A DNA stretch of 64,000 bases, from NCBI RefSeq assembly GCF_025854275.1, contig NZ_CP107567.1:4836001-4900000 (forward strand), read 5' to 3'. Below the pieces are notes generated by a model. That model ran no database searches, was not told the DNA's origin, and saw only the letters and a program-made list of their open reading frames with translations. Both the position numbers and the translations under genes were made by a program. This DNA comes from Streptomyces peucetius. Its GTDB lineage: Bacteria; Actinomycetota; Actinomycetes; Streptomycetales; Streptomycetaceae. Of the stretch, positions 28,319-39,242 are shown one piece after another; the first letter of the stretch is position 1, and the number at the start of each line of letters is the position of its first letter.

Positions 28319-29587
28319 ATGACCCTTCCCCTTTCCCATCCCGCGCTGTCCGCGACCGACCCCGAGCTCGCTGCGCTCGTCGGCGCGGAGGAGCGGCTCC
28401 AGGCCGACACGCTGCGGCTGATCCCCAGCGAGAACTACGTCTCCCAGGCCGTGCTGGAGGCTTCCGGCACCGTCCTGCAGAACAAGTACAGCGAGGGCTA
28501 CGCCGGCCGCCGGTACTACGAGGGCCAGCAGAACATCGACCAGGTCGAACTGCTCGCCGTCGCCCGCGCCAAGTCCCTCTTCGGCGTCGAGCACGCCAAC
28601 GTCCAGCCCTACTCCGGCTCCCCGGCCAACCTCGCCGTCTACCTGGCCTTCGCCGAGCCCGGCGACACCGTGATGGGCATGGCGCTGCCGATGGGCGGCC
28701 ACCTCACCCACGGCTGGGGCGTCTCCGCCACCGGCCGGTGGTTCCGCGGCGTCCAATACGGCGTGCGCCACGACACCGGCCTCGTCGACTTCGACGAGGT
28801 GCGCGACCTGGCCCTCAAGGAACGGCCCAAGGTCATCTTCTGCGGTGGCACCGCACTGCCGCGCACCATCGACTTCGCCGCCTTCGCGGAGATCGCGCGG
28901 GAGGCCGGGTCCGTGCTGGTCGCCGATGTCGCGCACATCGCCGGCCTGATCGCGGGCGGCGCCCACCCGTCGCCCGTGCCGCATGTCGACGTCGTCTCCA
29001 CCACCACCCACAAGACCCTCCGCGGGCCGCGCGGCGCGATGCTCATGTCCCGAGAGGAGCACGCCAAGGCCATCGACAAGGCGGTCTTCCCCGGCCTGCA
29101 GGGCGGACCGCACAACCAGACCACCGCTGCGATCGCCGTCGCCCTCCACGAGGCGTCCAGGCCCTCCTTCCGTGACTACGCCGCGCAAGTCGTGGCCAAT
29201 GCCAAGGCGCTGGCCGGAGAACTCCTCGCCCGGGGCTTCGATCTCGTCTCCGGCGGCACCGACAACCACTTGATCCTGATGGACCTCACCTCCAAGGACG
29301 TCCCGGGCAAGGTCGCGGCCAAGGCACTGGACAGGGCCGGGATCGTCGTCAACTACAACACCGTCCCTTACGACCCGAGGAAGCCCTTCGACCCCTCCGG
29401 CATCCGTATCGGTACGCCGTCCCTCACCTCCCGTGGTCTCGGTGTCGAGCACATGGCCGCGGTCGCCGCATGGATCGAGCGGGGCGTCGCCGCCGCAGGC
29501 AAGGGCGACGAGGACGAGCTCACCGCCATCCGCGCGGAGGTGGCGGAACTGATGAGCGCGTACCCCGCGCCGGGCCTGCCCACGTGA
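28319..29587 (+). CDS. glyA: Serine hydroxymethyltransferase
   Basis: A 422-residue PLP enzyme interconverting serine and glycine with THF/5,10-methylene-THF. ATG 28319 follows GGAGGA. Signatures: LRLIPSENYVSQAVLEASG, NKYSEGYAGRRYYEGQQNID, the PLP lysine motif VVSTTTHKTLRGPRGAML and GIRIGTPSLTSRGL. The active-site region VIFCGGTALPRTIDF is slightly divergent from the usual GxSAY text, and the protein may be a second GlyA paralogue. The ZTP riboswitch in the leader ties expression to purine/folate status. A repeat-rich gap follows the stop. Confidence 0.95.
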   Translation: MTLPLSHPALSATDPELAALVGAEERLQADTLRLIPSENYVSQAVLEASGTVLQNKYSEGYAGRRYYEGQQNIDQVELLAVARAKSLFGVEHANVQPYSGSPANLAVYLAFAEPGDTVMGMALPMGGHLTHGWGVSATGRWFRGVQYGVRHDTGLVDFDEVRDLALKERPKVIFCGGTALPRTIDFAAFAEIAREAGSVLVADVAHIAGLIAGGAHPSPVPHVDVVSTTTHKTLRGPRGAMLMSREEHAKAIDKAVFPGLQGGPHNQTTAAIAVALHEASRPSFRDYAAQVVANAKALAGELLARGFDLVSGGTDNHLILMDLTSKDVPGKVAAKALDRAGIVVNYNTVPYDPRKPFDPSGIRIGTPSLTSRGLGVEHMAAVAAWIERGVAAAGKGDEDELTAIRAEVAELMSAYPAPGLPT

Positions 29588-29950
29588 CCGAGTGACCTGT
29601 GGCTGCCCGGCCCCGGCCCGGACCCACGCGACGCCATGACCCGGACCGGCCCCGTGCCCACCTGCCCCCGTGCCCGCCCAGTCACCTGGCCGGGTGGCCA
29701 TGTGACCGTGTGACCTCGGGCCGGCGGCCTGCCCATGTGGCCGTGCGGCCCCGTGCCCGCCCGGCCACGCCCCCCGAACCGGCCACGCCCCCCGAACCGG
29801 CCACGCCCCCCGAACCGGCCACGCCCCCCGAACCGGTCGCGCGGGCCGGGCCCGGCCCGCGCCTCGCCACTCGCCCGGATGCGACCAGGTAGGTCCTGGG
29901 CGTCCCGGTCCGGCCGGGAACGGGCAGCCTCCGCGCCCGAGAGTGCGGGC
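29588..29950. other. GC-rich repeat-containing gap of about 360 bp
   Basis: No gene is seen. Low-complexity sequence with scattered GTGACC-like words (29588-29760) leads into a four-copy 18-bp tandem repeat and ends at the minus-strand membrane protein stop at 29951. Confidence 0.6.
29763..29834 (+). repeat. Four tandem copies of an 18-bp unit
   Basis: GGCCACGCCCCCCGAACC is repeated four times without mismatch (29763-29834). Conceptual frames give ATPPEP or GSGGVA hexapeptide repeats but no coding gene is associated. Confidence 0.95.
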
Positions 29951-30688
29951 CTAGTCGTCCAGGAGCTGTTGCCGTGGGCCCGGATCGACGGGCCGTGCGG
30001 GGCCGCCGAGGAGCGGGCGCGGCAGGCGGCGCGCCAGGGGGCGGAGGGTGACCGCGAGAGCCGCGCCGGCCGCGAGGCCCGGTACCGACCACCACCAGCC
30101 GGTGGTGACCGCCGGGTCCGCCGCGACCGGCAGTGGCTCCTGCTCGGACTCCTCCGCCGCGGTGATCGCGCCGTCCGCCGAGCCCTCCACCACGCTCTCG
30201 TCCTGCTCCCAGGCGGGCGAGTACCCGGCCCCGCCGCCCCCGGACGGCGACTTCGCCCCCATCAATCCCAGCTTGGACAGCAGCCCGGTCAGCTCTTCCG
30301 GATTCCCCGCCCGGTACCACGTGTCCTGCTTGGCGCCGGTCTCGATCGACGTGTTTATCCACACGGCGTCCGCCCCCTCGGCCGGATACACACGGTCGAC
30401 CCGCCACGGCTGCACATCGTGGATCATCCAGGTCACATTGATCAGCCTCGTCCCGGCCGCCATGTCCAGCGACGGTGGCCGCTCCGTGTGTCCGTCCGTC
30501 CCGGCGGGGCCCAGCAGGGCCATCAGCTTCTCGTACTCAGCGTCGGTGTAGTACAGCGCGGTGATCTCACCGCTCTCCGGCGAGGAGAGCAGCACGCTCG
30601 TCGGCCCGCCCGCCGCAGCGCCGGGCGCGAACGCCCAGGTCAGTGCGAGCAGCGCCACCAGTGCGGCAAGTCGTCGTAACAGTCGCAT
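29951..30688 (-). CDS. Secreted, C-terminally membrane-anchored protein of unknown function
   Basis: A 245-residue protein starting at ATG 30688. An N-terminal signal peptide (LLRRLAALVALLALTWAF, then APGAAAGG) precedes a 130-residue extracytoplasmic domain with TWMIHDVQPWRVDRVYPAEG and TWYRAGNPEELTGLLSKLGL. A second hydrophobic segment (WWWSVPGLAAGAALAVTL) is followed by an Arg-rich tail. It lies 145 nt downstream of the anti-sigma-like gene on the same strand and may belong to that sigma operon. Family not recognised. Confidence 0.72.
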   Translation of the reverse strand: MRLLRRLAALVALLALTWAFAPGAAAGGPTSVLLSSPESGEITALYYTDAEYEKLMALLGPAGTDGHTERPPSLDMAAGTRLINVTWMIHDVQPWRVDRVYPAEGADAVWINTSIETGAKQDTWYRAGNPEELTGLLSKLGLMGAKSPSGGGGAGYSPAWEQDESVVEGSADGAITAAEESEQEPLPVAADPAVTTGWWWSVPGLAAGAALAVTLRPLARRLPRPLLGGPARPVDPGPRQQLLDD

Positions 30689-30833
30689 ACTTCCCCCAGC
30701 CGACGTCCGGCCCGGACCCTCCGGCCCGCGTCACCTCTGGTACACCGCCCGACCGCCGGAGGTTCCACCCTCGGGCCGGGAATCCCGGAATCAGTGCCGG
30801 TCCCGCACCGCCGGTCCTCATCACCGCAGGCCC

Positions 30834-31836
30834 CTACCGTGCCGACTCGGCGATCTCCTTGGCCCGCTGCACCGACGCCACGCCCTCCAGCCGCAGCGTG
30901 GTGTTTCCGTCCCCGCTCGTCCACAGCAGGGTCGGGCCCGCCGTCCGTTCCGCGCGCACCCAGCCCTCGCCGCGTACGTCGGTCATCCCGAAGCGCAGCC
31001 GGTGAGGCTCTTCGAACCACAGCCCTGTCCGCGATTCTGTTCCCGCCCCCGTTTCCGTCCCGTCGTCGGCGAGGGGCACCCACCGGGGCATCAGCCGGGC
31101 CTGTTTGGCGAAGCCGAGGTCCAGCCTCGCCGGGAACTCGTCCAGCCGGACCGTACGGCCGTTCTCCCGCCAGCACAGGCTCACCACCGAACGCCCCTGC
31201 GATCCCACGGTCACCGACACGGCGTCCGGATCGCCGAGCGTGCCCGGCACCCGGGGCGTGAAGCCGGCCAGCCGGCCGGCCTCTGCCGGAGCGACCGGGT
31301 CCGTGCACCACGGCACGGCCGAGGCCGCCCGCGGCGGCGCCGTCGGGTCGTGGCGCACCTCGACGCCGCCGAAGCCGAACCACTCGGCGACCCCTGCCCG
31401 CACCGGCGGGGTGAGCACCATGACCACCAGCACGCCGGAGAGGCCCACGGACACCGCACGCCACCGTCTGCGCAGCCACCGCACCACCCGGCGCGGGAAC
31501 AGCCCTCGCGGCCCACGCCCCCCACGCAGCGGCCCACGCCCCCCACGCAGCCGTCCCGGCCCACGCAGCGGCCCGCGTCGCCGCACCGGCGGCGGGGCCG
31601 GCGCTGCCGACTCGGCGAGGAGCTGGGCGAGCACCCGCTCGGCCATCGTCTCGCCGTCCACGTCCGGGATCCGGACTCCGCGCCCCAGCCGGCGCAGCTC
31701 CTCCGCGAGCCCTTGGGCAGACTCCTCGGGGGACTCCTTCGCCGATTCCTCCGCCGATTCCTCCGTCGGCTCCTTGTGCCGGCGGCCGTCCTCCGCGCCC
31801 GCCGCAGCGGAACGCTCCTCACGGCCACCGTCCCCG

Positions 31837-31844
<8 letters not shown>
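30834..31844 (-). CDS. Single-pass membrane protein, probable anti-sigma factor
   Basis: A 336-residue protein whose ATG at 31844 overlaps the end of the sigma factor gene, implying coupling and a partnership. The cytoplasmic N-terminus has acidic ESAEESAKESPEESA-type repeats, a segment GVRIPDVDGETMAERVLAQL and an Arg/Gly-rich patch (RGPLRGPGRLRGGRGPLRGG), then one membrane helix (AVSVGLSGVLVVMVLTPPV) and an extracytoplasmic domain of about 180 residues. No zinc-binding HxxxCxxC anti-sigma motif is seen, so the role rests on position and topology. Alternative start GTG 31871 is possible. Confidence 0.72.
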
Positions 31845-33532
<1,688 letters not shown>

Positions 33533-33582
33533 GCCGGGACCAGCCGCAGGGTCCGTGACCAAGGACTCTGGCCACACCGAGG

Positions 33583-33609
33583 GTGCAGCCGCCACACTGG
33601 CGGCTGCAC
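33583..33609 (+). terminator. Terminator after trpS
   Basis: A perfect 12-bp stem (33583-33594 with 33598-33609) and 3-nt loop, 50 nt past the trpS stop. Confidence 0.75.
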
Positions 33610-33649
33610 ACCCGCTCACCGATCCGCCCCGACATCTGAGGAGAACGAC

Positions 33650-34231
33650 GTGGGGACCGTAACGCTCGGCGTTTCGATCGCGGTCCCGGAGCCCTACGGC
33701 AGCCTGCTCCAGGAGCGGCGCGCGGGCTTCGGGGATCCCGCCGCGCACGGCATTCCCACCCACGTCACCCTCCTGCCGCCCACCGAGGTCGACTCCTCCC
33801 TGCTGCCCGCCGTGGAGGCGCACCTGGAGGCCGTCGCGTCGGCGGGCCGGCCGTTCCCGATGCGGCTCTCCGGCACCGGCACCTTCCGCCCGCTGTCTCC
33901 CGTCGTCTTCGTCCAGGTCGTCGAGGGCGGCGCGGCCTGCAGCTGGCTGCAGAAGCGGGTGCGGGACGCGTCCGGGCCGCTGGTGCGGGAGCTGCAGTTC
34001 CCCTACCACCCGCATGTGACGGTGGCGCACGGCATCTCCGAGGACGCGATGGACCGTGCCTACGAGGAGCTGGCCGAGTACCGCGCGGAGTGGACCTGCG
34101 CCTCCTTCGCGCTCTACGAGCAGGGCGCGGACGCGGTGTGGCGCAAGCTCAGCACCTACACCTTCGGGGGCGGCGTCACCGGTGTGCCCCCGCAGGGCGC
34201 CCCGGTCGACGAGCACGCCACCACCCTCTGA
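33650..34231 (+). CDS. 2'-5' RNA ligase/cyclic phosphodiesterase family (2H) protein
   Basis: A 193-residue protein starting at GTG 33650 after GGAG. Two HxT motifs of the 2H phosphoesterase fold are present: THVTLLPPTEVD near residue 37 and YHPHVTVAHG near residue 122, giving both catalytic His-x-Thr pairs. The 2H group includes RNA ligases and 2',3'-cyclic phosphodiesterases acting on RNA ends or small nucleotides. It lies downstream of trpS with its own ribosome site and before brkB. Substrate unknown. Confidence 0.88.
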   Translation: MGTVTLGVSIAVPEPYGSLLQERRAGFGDPAAHGIPTHVTLLPPTEVDSSLLPAVEAHLEAVASAGRPFPMRLSGTGTFRPLSPVVFVQVVEGGAACSWLQKRVRDASGPLVRELQFPYHPHVTVAHGISEDAMDRAYEELAEYRAEWTCASFALYEQGADAVWRKLSTYTFGGGVTGVPPQGAPVDEHATTL

Positions 34232-34325
34232 GGCACGCCCCCGGCGGTCGTCACGCAGCGTGGCATCCGCAGGCCCCGGCGTGCCGCCGGGCCTGCCGTG
34301 CAGGACGGCGGGTAGGCGTACTCGC

Positions 34326-35378
34326 ATGGACTGGCTGATCAAGCTCCCCGTCGTCGGCCCGCTCGTGCAGCGGTTGATGCGTACCCACGCCTGGCGGTCG
34401 TACGAGACGCTCGACCGGGTCCACTGGACGCGTCTCGCGGCCGCGGTCACGTTCCTCAGCTTCCTGGCGCTCTTCCCGCTGATCACCGTCGCCGCGGCGA
34501 TCGTCGCCGCCGCGCTCGACCAGCAGGCGCTGGACAAGCTCGACGAGAAGCTGTCCGACCAGGTGCCCGGCATCTCCGACCAGCTCGACATCGACGGTCT
34601 CGTCGCCAACGCCGGCACGGTCGGTGTCGTCGCCGGCGCGCTGCTGCTGCTCATGGGCGTCGGCTGGGTCGGCTCGATGCGGGAGTGCCTGCGGGCCGTG
34701 TGGGAGCTCGACGACGAGGACGAGGGCAATCCGGTGGTCCGGAAGCTCAAGGACGTGGGGGTGCTGGCCGGACTCGGCGGCATCGGCCTGGCCTCGTTCG
34801 CCGCCTCGGCGCTCGGCTCCACGACGGTCGGCTGGACCGCCGACCGGCTGGGCCTGGAGGGCGGCGGGATCGGCGGGGTACTGCTGCAGATCGCCGCCGT
34901 CGCCGTGGGTGTGCTCGCGAACTTCCTGATCCTGCTCTACGTGCTGACCATGCTGCCCGGCGTCCAGCCGCCGCGCCGCCGGCTGGTCGTGGCGGCGCTG
35001 ATCGGCGCGGTCGGCTTCGAACTGCTCAAGCTGCTGCTCGGCAGCTACATCAGCGGTGTCGCGTCACGCAGCATGTACGGTGCCTTCGGCGTCCCGATCG
35101 CCCTGCTGCTGTGGATCAACTTCACGGCGAAGCTGCTGCTGTTCTGCGCCGCGTGGACGGCCACGCCGAGCCTCGACGAGGACGCCGCCGACGAGAAGCG
35201 TGCCGACGAGCCCCCGGCCGGCGAGAGGCCCGCCGACGAGCCCCCGGCCGACGACGAGCCCGTCGGCGGGAAGCCCGCCGACGACAGGCCTGTCGTCAGG
35301 AAGCCGACCGGCGGTCGGGGCCCCGCTACGGGCGCGGCTCCTGGCGCGGCCGGTCCGGCAGCGGCCACCGGCGCCTGA
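34326..35378 (+). CDS. YihY/BrkB-family membrane protein
   Basis: A 350-residue protein from ATG 34326. The YihY/BrkB domain has six hydrophobic segments, including AVTFLSFLALFPLITVAAAI, GTVGVVAGALLLLMGVGWVG and GIGGVLLQIAAVAVGVLANF, with the conserved GSYISGVASRSMYGAFGVPI. A hydrophilic Pro/Asp/Glu-rich tail of about 70 residues (DEPPAGERPADEPPADDEP-type repeats) follows. The family was once called RNase BN and may be an envelope transporter; function unknown. Its 3' end overlaps the convergent carboxypeptidase gene by 53 nt. Confidence 0.9.
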   Translation: MDWLIKLPVVGPLVQRLMRTHAWRSYETLDRVHWTRLAAAVTFLSFLALFPLITVAAAIVAAALDQQALDKLDEKLSDQVPGISDQLDIDGLVANAGTVGVVAGALLLLMGVGWVGSMRECLRAVWELDDEDEGNPVVRKLKDVGVLAGLGGIGLASFAASALGSTTVGWTADRLGLEGGGIGGVLLQIAAVAVGVLANFLILLYVLTMLPGVQPPRRRLVVAALIGAVGFELLKLLLGSYISGVASRSMYGAFGVPIALLLWINFTAKLLLFCAAWTATPSLDEDAADEKRADEPPAGERPADEPPADDEPVGGKPADDRPVVRKPTGGRGPATGAAPGAAGPAAATGA

Positions 35379-36582
35379 GCAGGAACATCGCGGCCCCGAG
35401 ACCTGCCAGCACGGCGCCGGCGATGCTCAGTGCGACGCCCATGCCGCTCGAGCCGGTCTGCGAGGCGGCGACCGGTTCGGCGGCCTCGTCCTTGCCCCCG
35501 TCGTTCTTGGCGGGCTCCGGGGCGGGGGACGTCGCAGGCTGTGCCGACGCCGGCGGGACGAGTTCACCCACCGGGGTCACTTTGCCGGCCGCCGCGAACC
35601 CCCAGTCGAGCAGCCTGCCCGCCTCCTTGTAGACGGCCATGCTCTCGTCCGACTCCGGGTGCATGACGGTGACGAGCAGCACCTTGCCGTTGCGCTCCGC
35701 GACCCCGGTGAACGTCGAGCCGGCCTGGGTGGTGGTGCCGTTCTTGACGCCGGCGATGCCCTTGTACGGGGTGACGCCGTTCGCGCCGGTGAGCAGCCGG
35801 TTGGTGTTCTGGATCTTGAACGTCTCGCGCTTCTTGCCCTTCTTCTGCTCGCCCGGGAAGTCGGCGCTCACCGTCGAGCAGTACTCGCGGAAGTCCTTCT
35901 TCTGCATGCCGCTGCGCGCGATCAGCGTCAGGTCGTACGCGGACGACACCTGGCCGGGGGCGTCGTAACCGTCGGGGGAGACGACCTTGGTGTCGAGTGC
36001 CTGCAGTTCCTCCGCGTGCTCCTGCATGTCCGCGACGGTCTGGTCCACGCCGTTGTTCATCGCCGACAGGACATGGACGGCGTCGTTGCCGGAACGCAGG
36101 AAGACCCCCAGCCACAGGTCGTGGACCGTGTAGGTGTGGTTCTCCTTGATCCCGACCAGGCTGCTCCCCGCGCCGAGGTCGGCGAGCTCTTCCGGGGCGA
36201 CCTTGTGCACGGTCGTCTTCGGCAGCTTGGGCAGCAGTGTGTCCGCGAAGAGCATCTTCATCGTCGACGCGGGAGGCAGCCGCCAGTGCGCGTTGTGGGA
36301 GGCGAGCACGTCTCCGCTCTCCGCGTCCGCGACGATCCAGGACCGGCCGGTGACCCCCTTGGGGATCACCGGCGCTCCGGGGCCCAGCCGGACCTGTGTG
36401 CCCGGCTTGGCGAGCTGCGCGCCGCCGACCGAGGACATGACAGCCGGAGGCTTCGGCTTCTTCCGGCCCGGGTTCTCGTCGTGCGTGGCCGCGAAGGACG
36501 GGACAGCGGTCATCGCGGGCAGCATCGCGGCGGCGAGGACCGTCAAGGCGGCCCGTCGCGCGGTGGTTTTCAGAGCAGACAC
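35326..36582 (-). CDS. D-alanyl-D-alanine carboxypeptidase (serine-type, S11)
   Basis: A 418-residue penicillin-binding protein trimming D-Ala from peptidoglycan stem peptides. GTG 36582 is used (VSALKTTARRAALTVLAAAM with a signal peptide ending near PSFA); no strong ribosome site is seen, and upstream in-frame starts exist. Active-site motifs are in order: SxxK in LPPASTMKMLF, SGN in FLRSGNDAVHVL, KTG-equivalent KNGTTTQAGSTF. A C-terminal helix (GMGVALSIAGAVLAGLGAAM) and Arg-rich end anchor it to the membrane after a Pro/Ala/Glu-rich linker. The 3' end overlaps brkB. Confidence 0.92.
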   Translation of the reverse strand: MSALKTTARRAALTVLAAAMLPAMTAVPSFAATHDENPGRKKPKPPAVMSSVGGAQLAKPGTQVRLGPGAPVIPKGVTGRSWIVADAESGDVLASHNAHWRLPPASTMKMLFADTLLPKLPKTTVHKVAPEELADLGAGSSLVGIKENHTYTVHDLWLGVFLRSGNDAVHVLSAMNNGVDQTVADMQEHAEELQALDTKVVSPDGYDAPGQVSSAYDLTLIARSGMQKKDFREYCSTVSADFPGEQKKGKKRETFKIQNTNRLLTGANGVTPYKGIAGVKNGTTTQAGSTFTGVAERNGKVLLVTVMHPESDESMAVYKEAGRLLDWGFAAAGKVTPVGELVPPASAQPATSPAPEPAKNDGGKDEAAEPVAASQTGSSGMGVALSIAGAVLAGLGAAMFLLRRRWPLPDRPRQEPRP

Positions 36583-36703
36583 GGACGAGAACGTACAGGG
36601 CCCCGTTGAAAATATGGAGATCGGCCCGCTGTTCGGCGTGAACTGACGCCGGGACAGACCACCCCGGAGAACCCGGCCGGGGGACGGCCGCGATACTGGG
36701 CTC

Positions 36704-36976
36704 ATGAAGCTCAGCCGCTCCGTCTCCTGGTTCCTGCTCGCGTTCGGGGTGTGGAGCTGGTTCATCTGGATCACTTTCGTCAAGAACCTGTGGCAGGACG
36801 CCAGCGGGCTCGCCTTCGACGACGCGGGTGATCCCACCGGTTACTTCTGGGTCCATCTGCTGCTCGCCGTCACGTCCTTTGTTCTGGGGACGGTCATCGG
36901 AGTCATCGGGTTGCGCGGTGTGCGCGCCCTGCGCCGTGAGCACGGCCAGGGAACCCGGGGAACAAGGAACGGCTAG
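36704..36976 (+). CDS. SCO4848-family small membrane protein
   Basis: A 90-residue protein with two membrane helices: WFLLAFGVWSWFIWITFVKN and the WVHLLLAVTSFVLGTVIGVI region, and a basic tail. It matches the small conserved actinobacterial family named for SCO4848. It lies 17 nt before the metallophosphoesterase gene, so the two are probably one transcript. Function unknown. Confidence 0.87.
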   Translation: MKLSRSVSWFLLAFGVWSWFIWITFVKNLWQDASGLAFDDAGDPTGYFWVHLLLAVTSFVLGTVIGVIGLRGVRALRREHGQGTRGTRNG

Positions 36977-36993
36977 GGGACGGGGAGCGGATC

Positions 36994-38484
36994 GTGGCGG
37001 CAGTCGTCGTGCTCGTGATCATTCTGGTCGTCGCCCTGCTCGCCGGGGTGCACTGGTACGTGTGGCGGCGGCTGGTCCGCGACACGACCGCGCGGGGCAC
37101 AGCCGCGCGAAGAATCGGTACGGCGGCGGTCTGGGTCCTGCCCCTGCTGTCCTTCGCGGCCCTCGCGTCGGGCCGGTCCGGTGCGCCGTTCTGGCTGGAG
37201 CGGATCCTGGCGTGGCCGGGGTACCTCTGGCTCGCGGTGCTGCTCTACCTGGTCCTGGCGCTGGTCGTGGGCGAGGCGGTCCGGCCCCTGCTCCTCCGGG
37301 TCCTGGAGCGGCGTGCCGCCGGTGCGGATCACCCGAACGAGACCGCGGCCCCTTCGACGCCGCCGGCGTCCGCGACTGTGCCGGTCCGGCCCGAAGGGCC
37401 CGCCGCCTCTGCGAACGACACGCCGGTCCCCGCCGGGACCGCCGCCTCACCTGAAGCGGCCGCCCCTGGCGAGTCGGCCCGTCCGGCGGGCGCCGCGGTC
37501 GCCGTCGACGCCGCGCCGCCGACCGGGCAGGCGGCCGGCCCTGAAGAGGGCACAGCCGCCGCAGGCGACGCGCCGCGCACCGGCGACGCGCCGGGCGCCG
37601 CCGCAGGCGCCCAGGACGTGGCAGCCCCCGACCGGGCCCGGCCGGCAGGCGCGGCCGTGTCGCGGCGGCTGTTCGTGTCGCGGATCGTCGGCGGCGCGGC
37701 CGCCGCCGCCGCGCTGGGGACCGTCGGACACGGCACGTACGGCGTCCTGGGCGGCCCCCGCGTCAAGCGCGTCACCGTTCCGCTCGCCAAGCTGCCGCGC
37801 GCCGCCCACGGCTTCCGTGTCGCCGTCGTCAGCGACATCCACCTCGGACCGATACTCGGCCGGGCCCACACACAGCGCATCGTCGACTCGATCAACGCCA
37901 CCCAGCCCGACCTCGTCGCCGTCGTCGGCGACCTGGTGGACGGCTCGGTCGCCGACCTCGGGCCGGCGGCCGAGCCGCTTGCGCAGCTCCGCTCCCGCCA
38001 CGGCTCGTTCTTCGTGACCGGCAACCACGAGTACTTCTCCGGCGCCGACGAGTGGGTCGACCACGTCCGTGAGCTCGGTCTGCGTCCGCTGCGCAACGAG
38101 CGTGTCGAGATGGCCGGCGGCTTCGACCTCGCGGGCGTCGACGACGTGGCCGGGGAGGACGAGGGCCAGGGCCCCGACTTCGTACGGGCCCTCGGCGACC
38201 GCGACCGTTCCCGCGCGGCCGTGCTCCTCGCGCACCAGCCAGTCGTCATCCACGACGCCGTCGAGCACGGTGTGGACCTGCAACTGTCCGGTCACACGCA
38301 CGGCGGACAGCTCTGGCCGGGCAATCTGCTGGCCGGGCTGGCCAACCCCACCGTTGCCGGCCTGGAGCGCTACGGCGACACCCAGCTGTACGTCAGCCGT
38401 GGCGCGGGCGCGTGGGGCCCGCCGGTGCGCGTCGGGGCGCCGTCCGACATCACCGTCGTGGAGCTCGCGTCGCGCCAGGCGTAG
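36994..38484 (+). CDS. Membrane-anchored metallophosphoesterase
   Basis: A 496-residue protein from GTG 36994 with a GGGGAG site. Three N-terminal membrane helices (for example VVVLVIILVVALLAGVHWYV) are followed by an Ala/Pro-rich linker of about 110 residues, a fourth hydrophobic stretch after SRRLFVSRIVGG, and the calcineurin-like phosphoesterase domain: AVVSDIHLGPILG, VVGDLVDG, FVTGNHEYFSGADEW, LLAHQPVVI and LSGHTHGGQLWPG. All five metal-binding motifs are intact. Relatives include UDP-2,3-diacylglucosamine and lipid phosphoesterases; the substrate is unknown. It converges on the TetR gene 24 nt away. Confidence 0.92.
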   Translation: MAAVVVLVIILVVALLAGVHWYVWRRLVRDTTARGTAARRIGTAAVWVLPLLSFAALASGRSGAPFWLERILAWPGYLWLAVLLYLVLALVVGEAVRPLLLRVLERRAAGADHPNETAAPSTPPASATVPVRPEGPAASANDTPVPAGTAASPEAAAPGESARPAGAAVAVDAAPPTGQAAGPEEGTAAAGDAPRTGDAPGAAAGAQDVAAPDRARPAGAAVSRRLFVSRIVGGAAAAAALGTVGHGTYGVLGGPRVKRVTVPLAKLPRAAHGFRVAVVSDIHLGPILGRAHTQRIVDSINATQPDLVAVVGDLVDGSVADLGPAAEPLAQLRSRHGSFFVTGNHEYFSGADEWVDHVRELGLRPLRNERVEMAGGFDLAGVDDVAGEDEGQGPDFVRALGDRDRSRAAVLLAHQPVVIHDAVEHGVDLQLSGHTHGGQLWPGNLLAGLANPTVAGLERYGDTQLYVSRGAGAWGPPVRVGAPSDITVVELASRQA

Positions 38485-38508
38485 CCGCCGCCACCCGCGG
38501 GCCGGGCC

Positions 38509-39231
38509 TCAGGCCTTCTTGCGGGCGGCCGCGGTCTGCGCCATGCCGGGCAGGAAGTCCGTGAACAGCTCGTGCACGTCGTGGACGAGCGGGCGCAGCA
38601 CCCGGAAGCGGGCGAGCGCCACGCCCCGGGCGGTCAGCCGGGCGCCGCGCTGGGCGAGACGCCTGCTGCGTTCGCTGTTCTCGGAGCGGTCGAAGACCCA
38701 GTACAGGACCAGGCCCATCTGGGAGAGCCACATCAACTCCGGCAGGACCTCCCGCAGTTCCTCCGCCACCTTCGACTTCGACCCGGCCAGCACCTCGCGG
38801 TGGACGTCGATGGCGGTCTCGCGGGCGTGCTCTGACTCGGGGGAGAAGGGGCTGAGCGGGCTCTCCGGGTCGGCCGCGTTCTTGAAGAACTGGGCCGAGA
38901 ACTCGTGGTACGGCGCGGCGATGTCGAGCCAGGCGGTGAGCACCCCGGCCAGCCGGGACTCGAGGTCGGTCTCCTTGTCCAGTACGGGCCGCACCGCCGC
39001 CTGGTGCTCGGCGGCGATCCGGTCGTAGAAGCCCTGGACGAGGTGTTCCTTGGAGCCGAAGTAGTAGTAGGCGTTCCCCACCGAGACTCCGGCCTCCTTG
39101 GCGATGGCCCGCATCGTCGTCTTGTCGTAACCGCGTTCCTGGAAGAGCCGGAGCGCCGTCTCGAGGATGAGCGTGCGGGTCTGTTCGCTCTTGGGGGCCT
39201 TCGCTTCGGTAGGGTCGTTCGCTTCAGTCAC
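38509..39231 (-). CDS. TetR-family transcriptional regulator
   Basis: A 240-residue regulator from GTG 39231 (VTEANDPTEAKAPKSEQT). The helix-turn-helix is LETALRLFQERGYDKTTMRA, then AIAKEAGVSVGNAYYYFGSK. The ligand domain (AAPYHEFSAQFFKNAADPES) recalls a TetR group found in actinobacteria. It is the last gene of a three-gene minus-strand operon (membrane protein, DCC protein, TetR), and two identical palindromes sit upstream of that operon, so autoregulation is likely. A start at 39261 is also open. Confidence 0.9.
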   Translation of the reverse strand: MTEANDPTEAKAPKSEQTRTLILETALRLFQERGYDKTTMRAIAKEAGVSVGNAYYYFGSKEHLVQGFYDRIAAEHQAAVRPVLDKETDLESRLAGVLTAWLDIAAPYHEFSAQFFKNAADPESPLSPFSPESEHARETAIDVHREVLAGSKSKVAEELREVLPELMWLSQMGLVLYWVFDRSENSERSRRLAQRGARLTARGVALARFRVLRPLVHDVHELFTDFLPGMAQTAAARKKA

Positions 39232-39242
39232 GGTGCCCGAGC

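Noticed and set aside
28037..29701. Upstream extension of the rocD frame to 956 codons
   Set aside because: It is antisense to glyA and has no homology; GTG 28036 with a ribosome site is the natural start.
26702..29834. CRISPR array
   Set aside because: The 18-bp units are directly adjacent tandem copies with no spacers.
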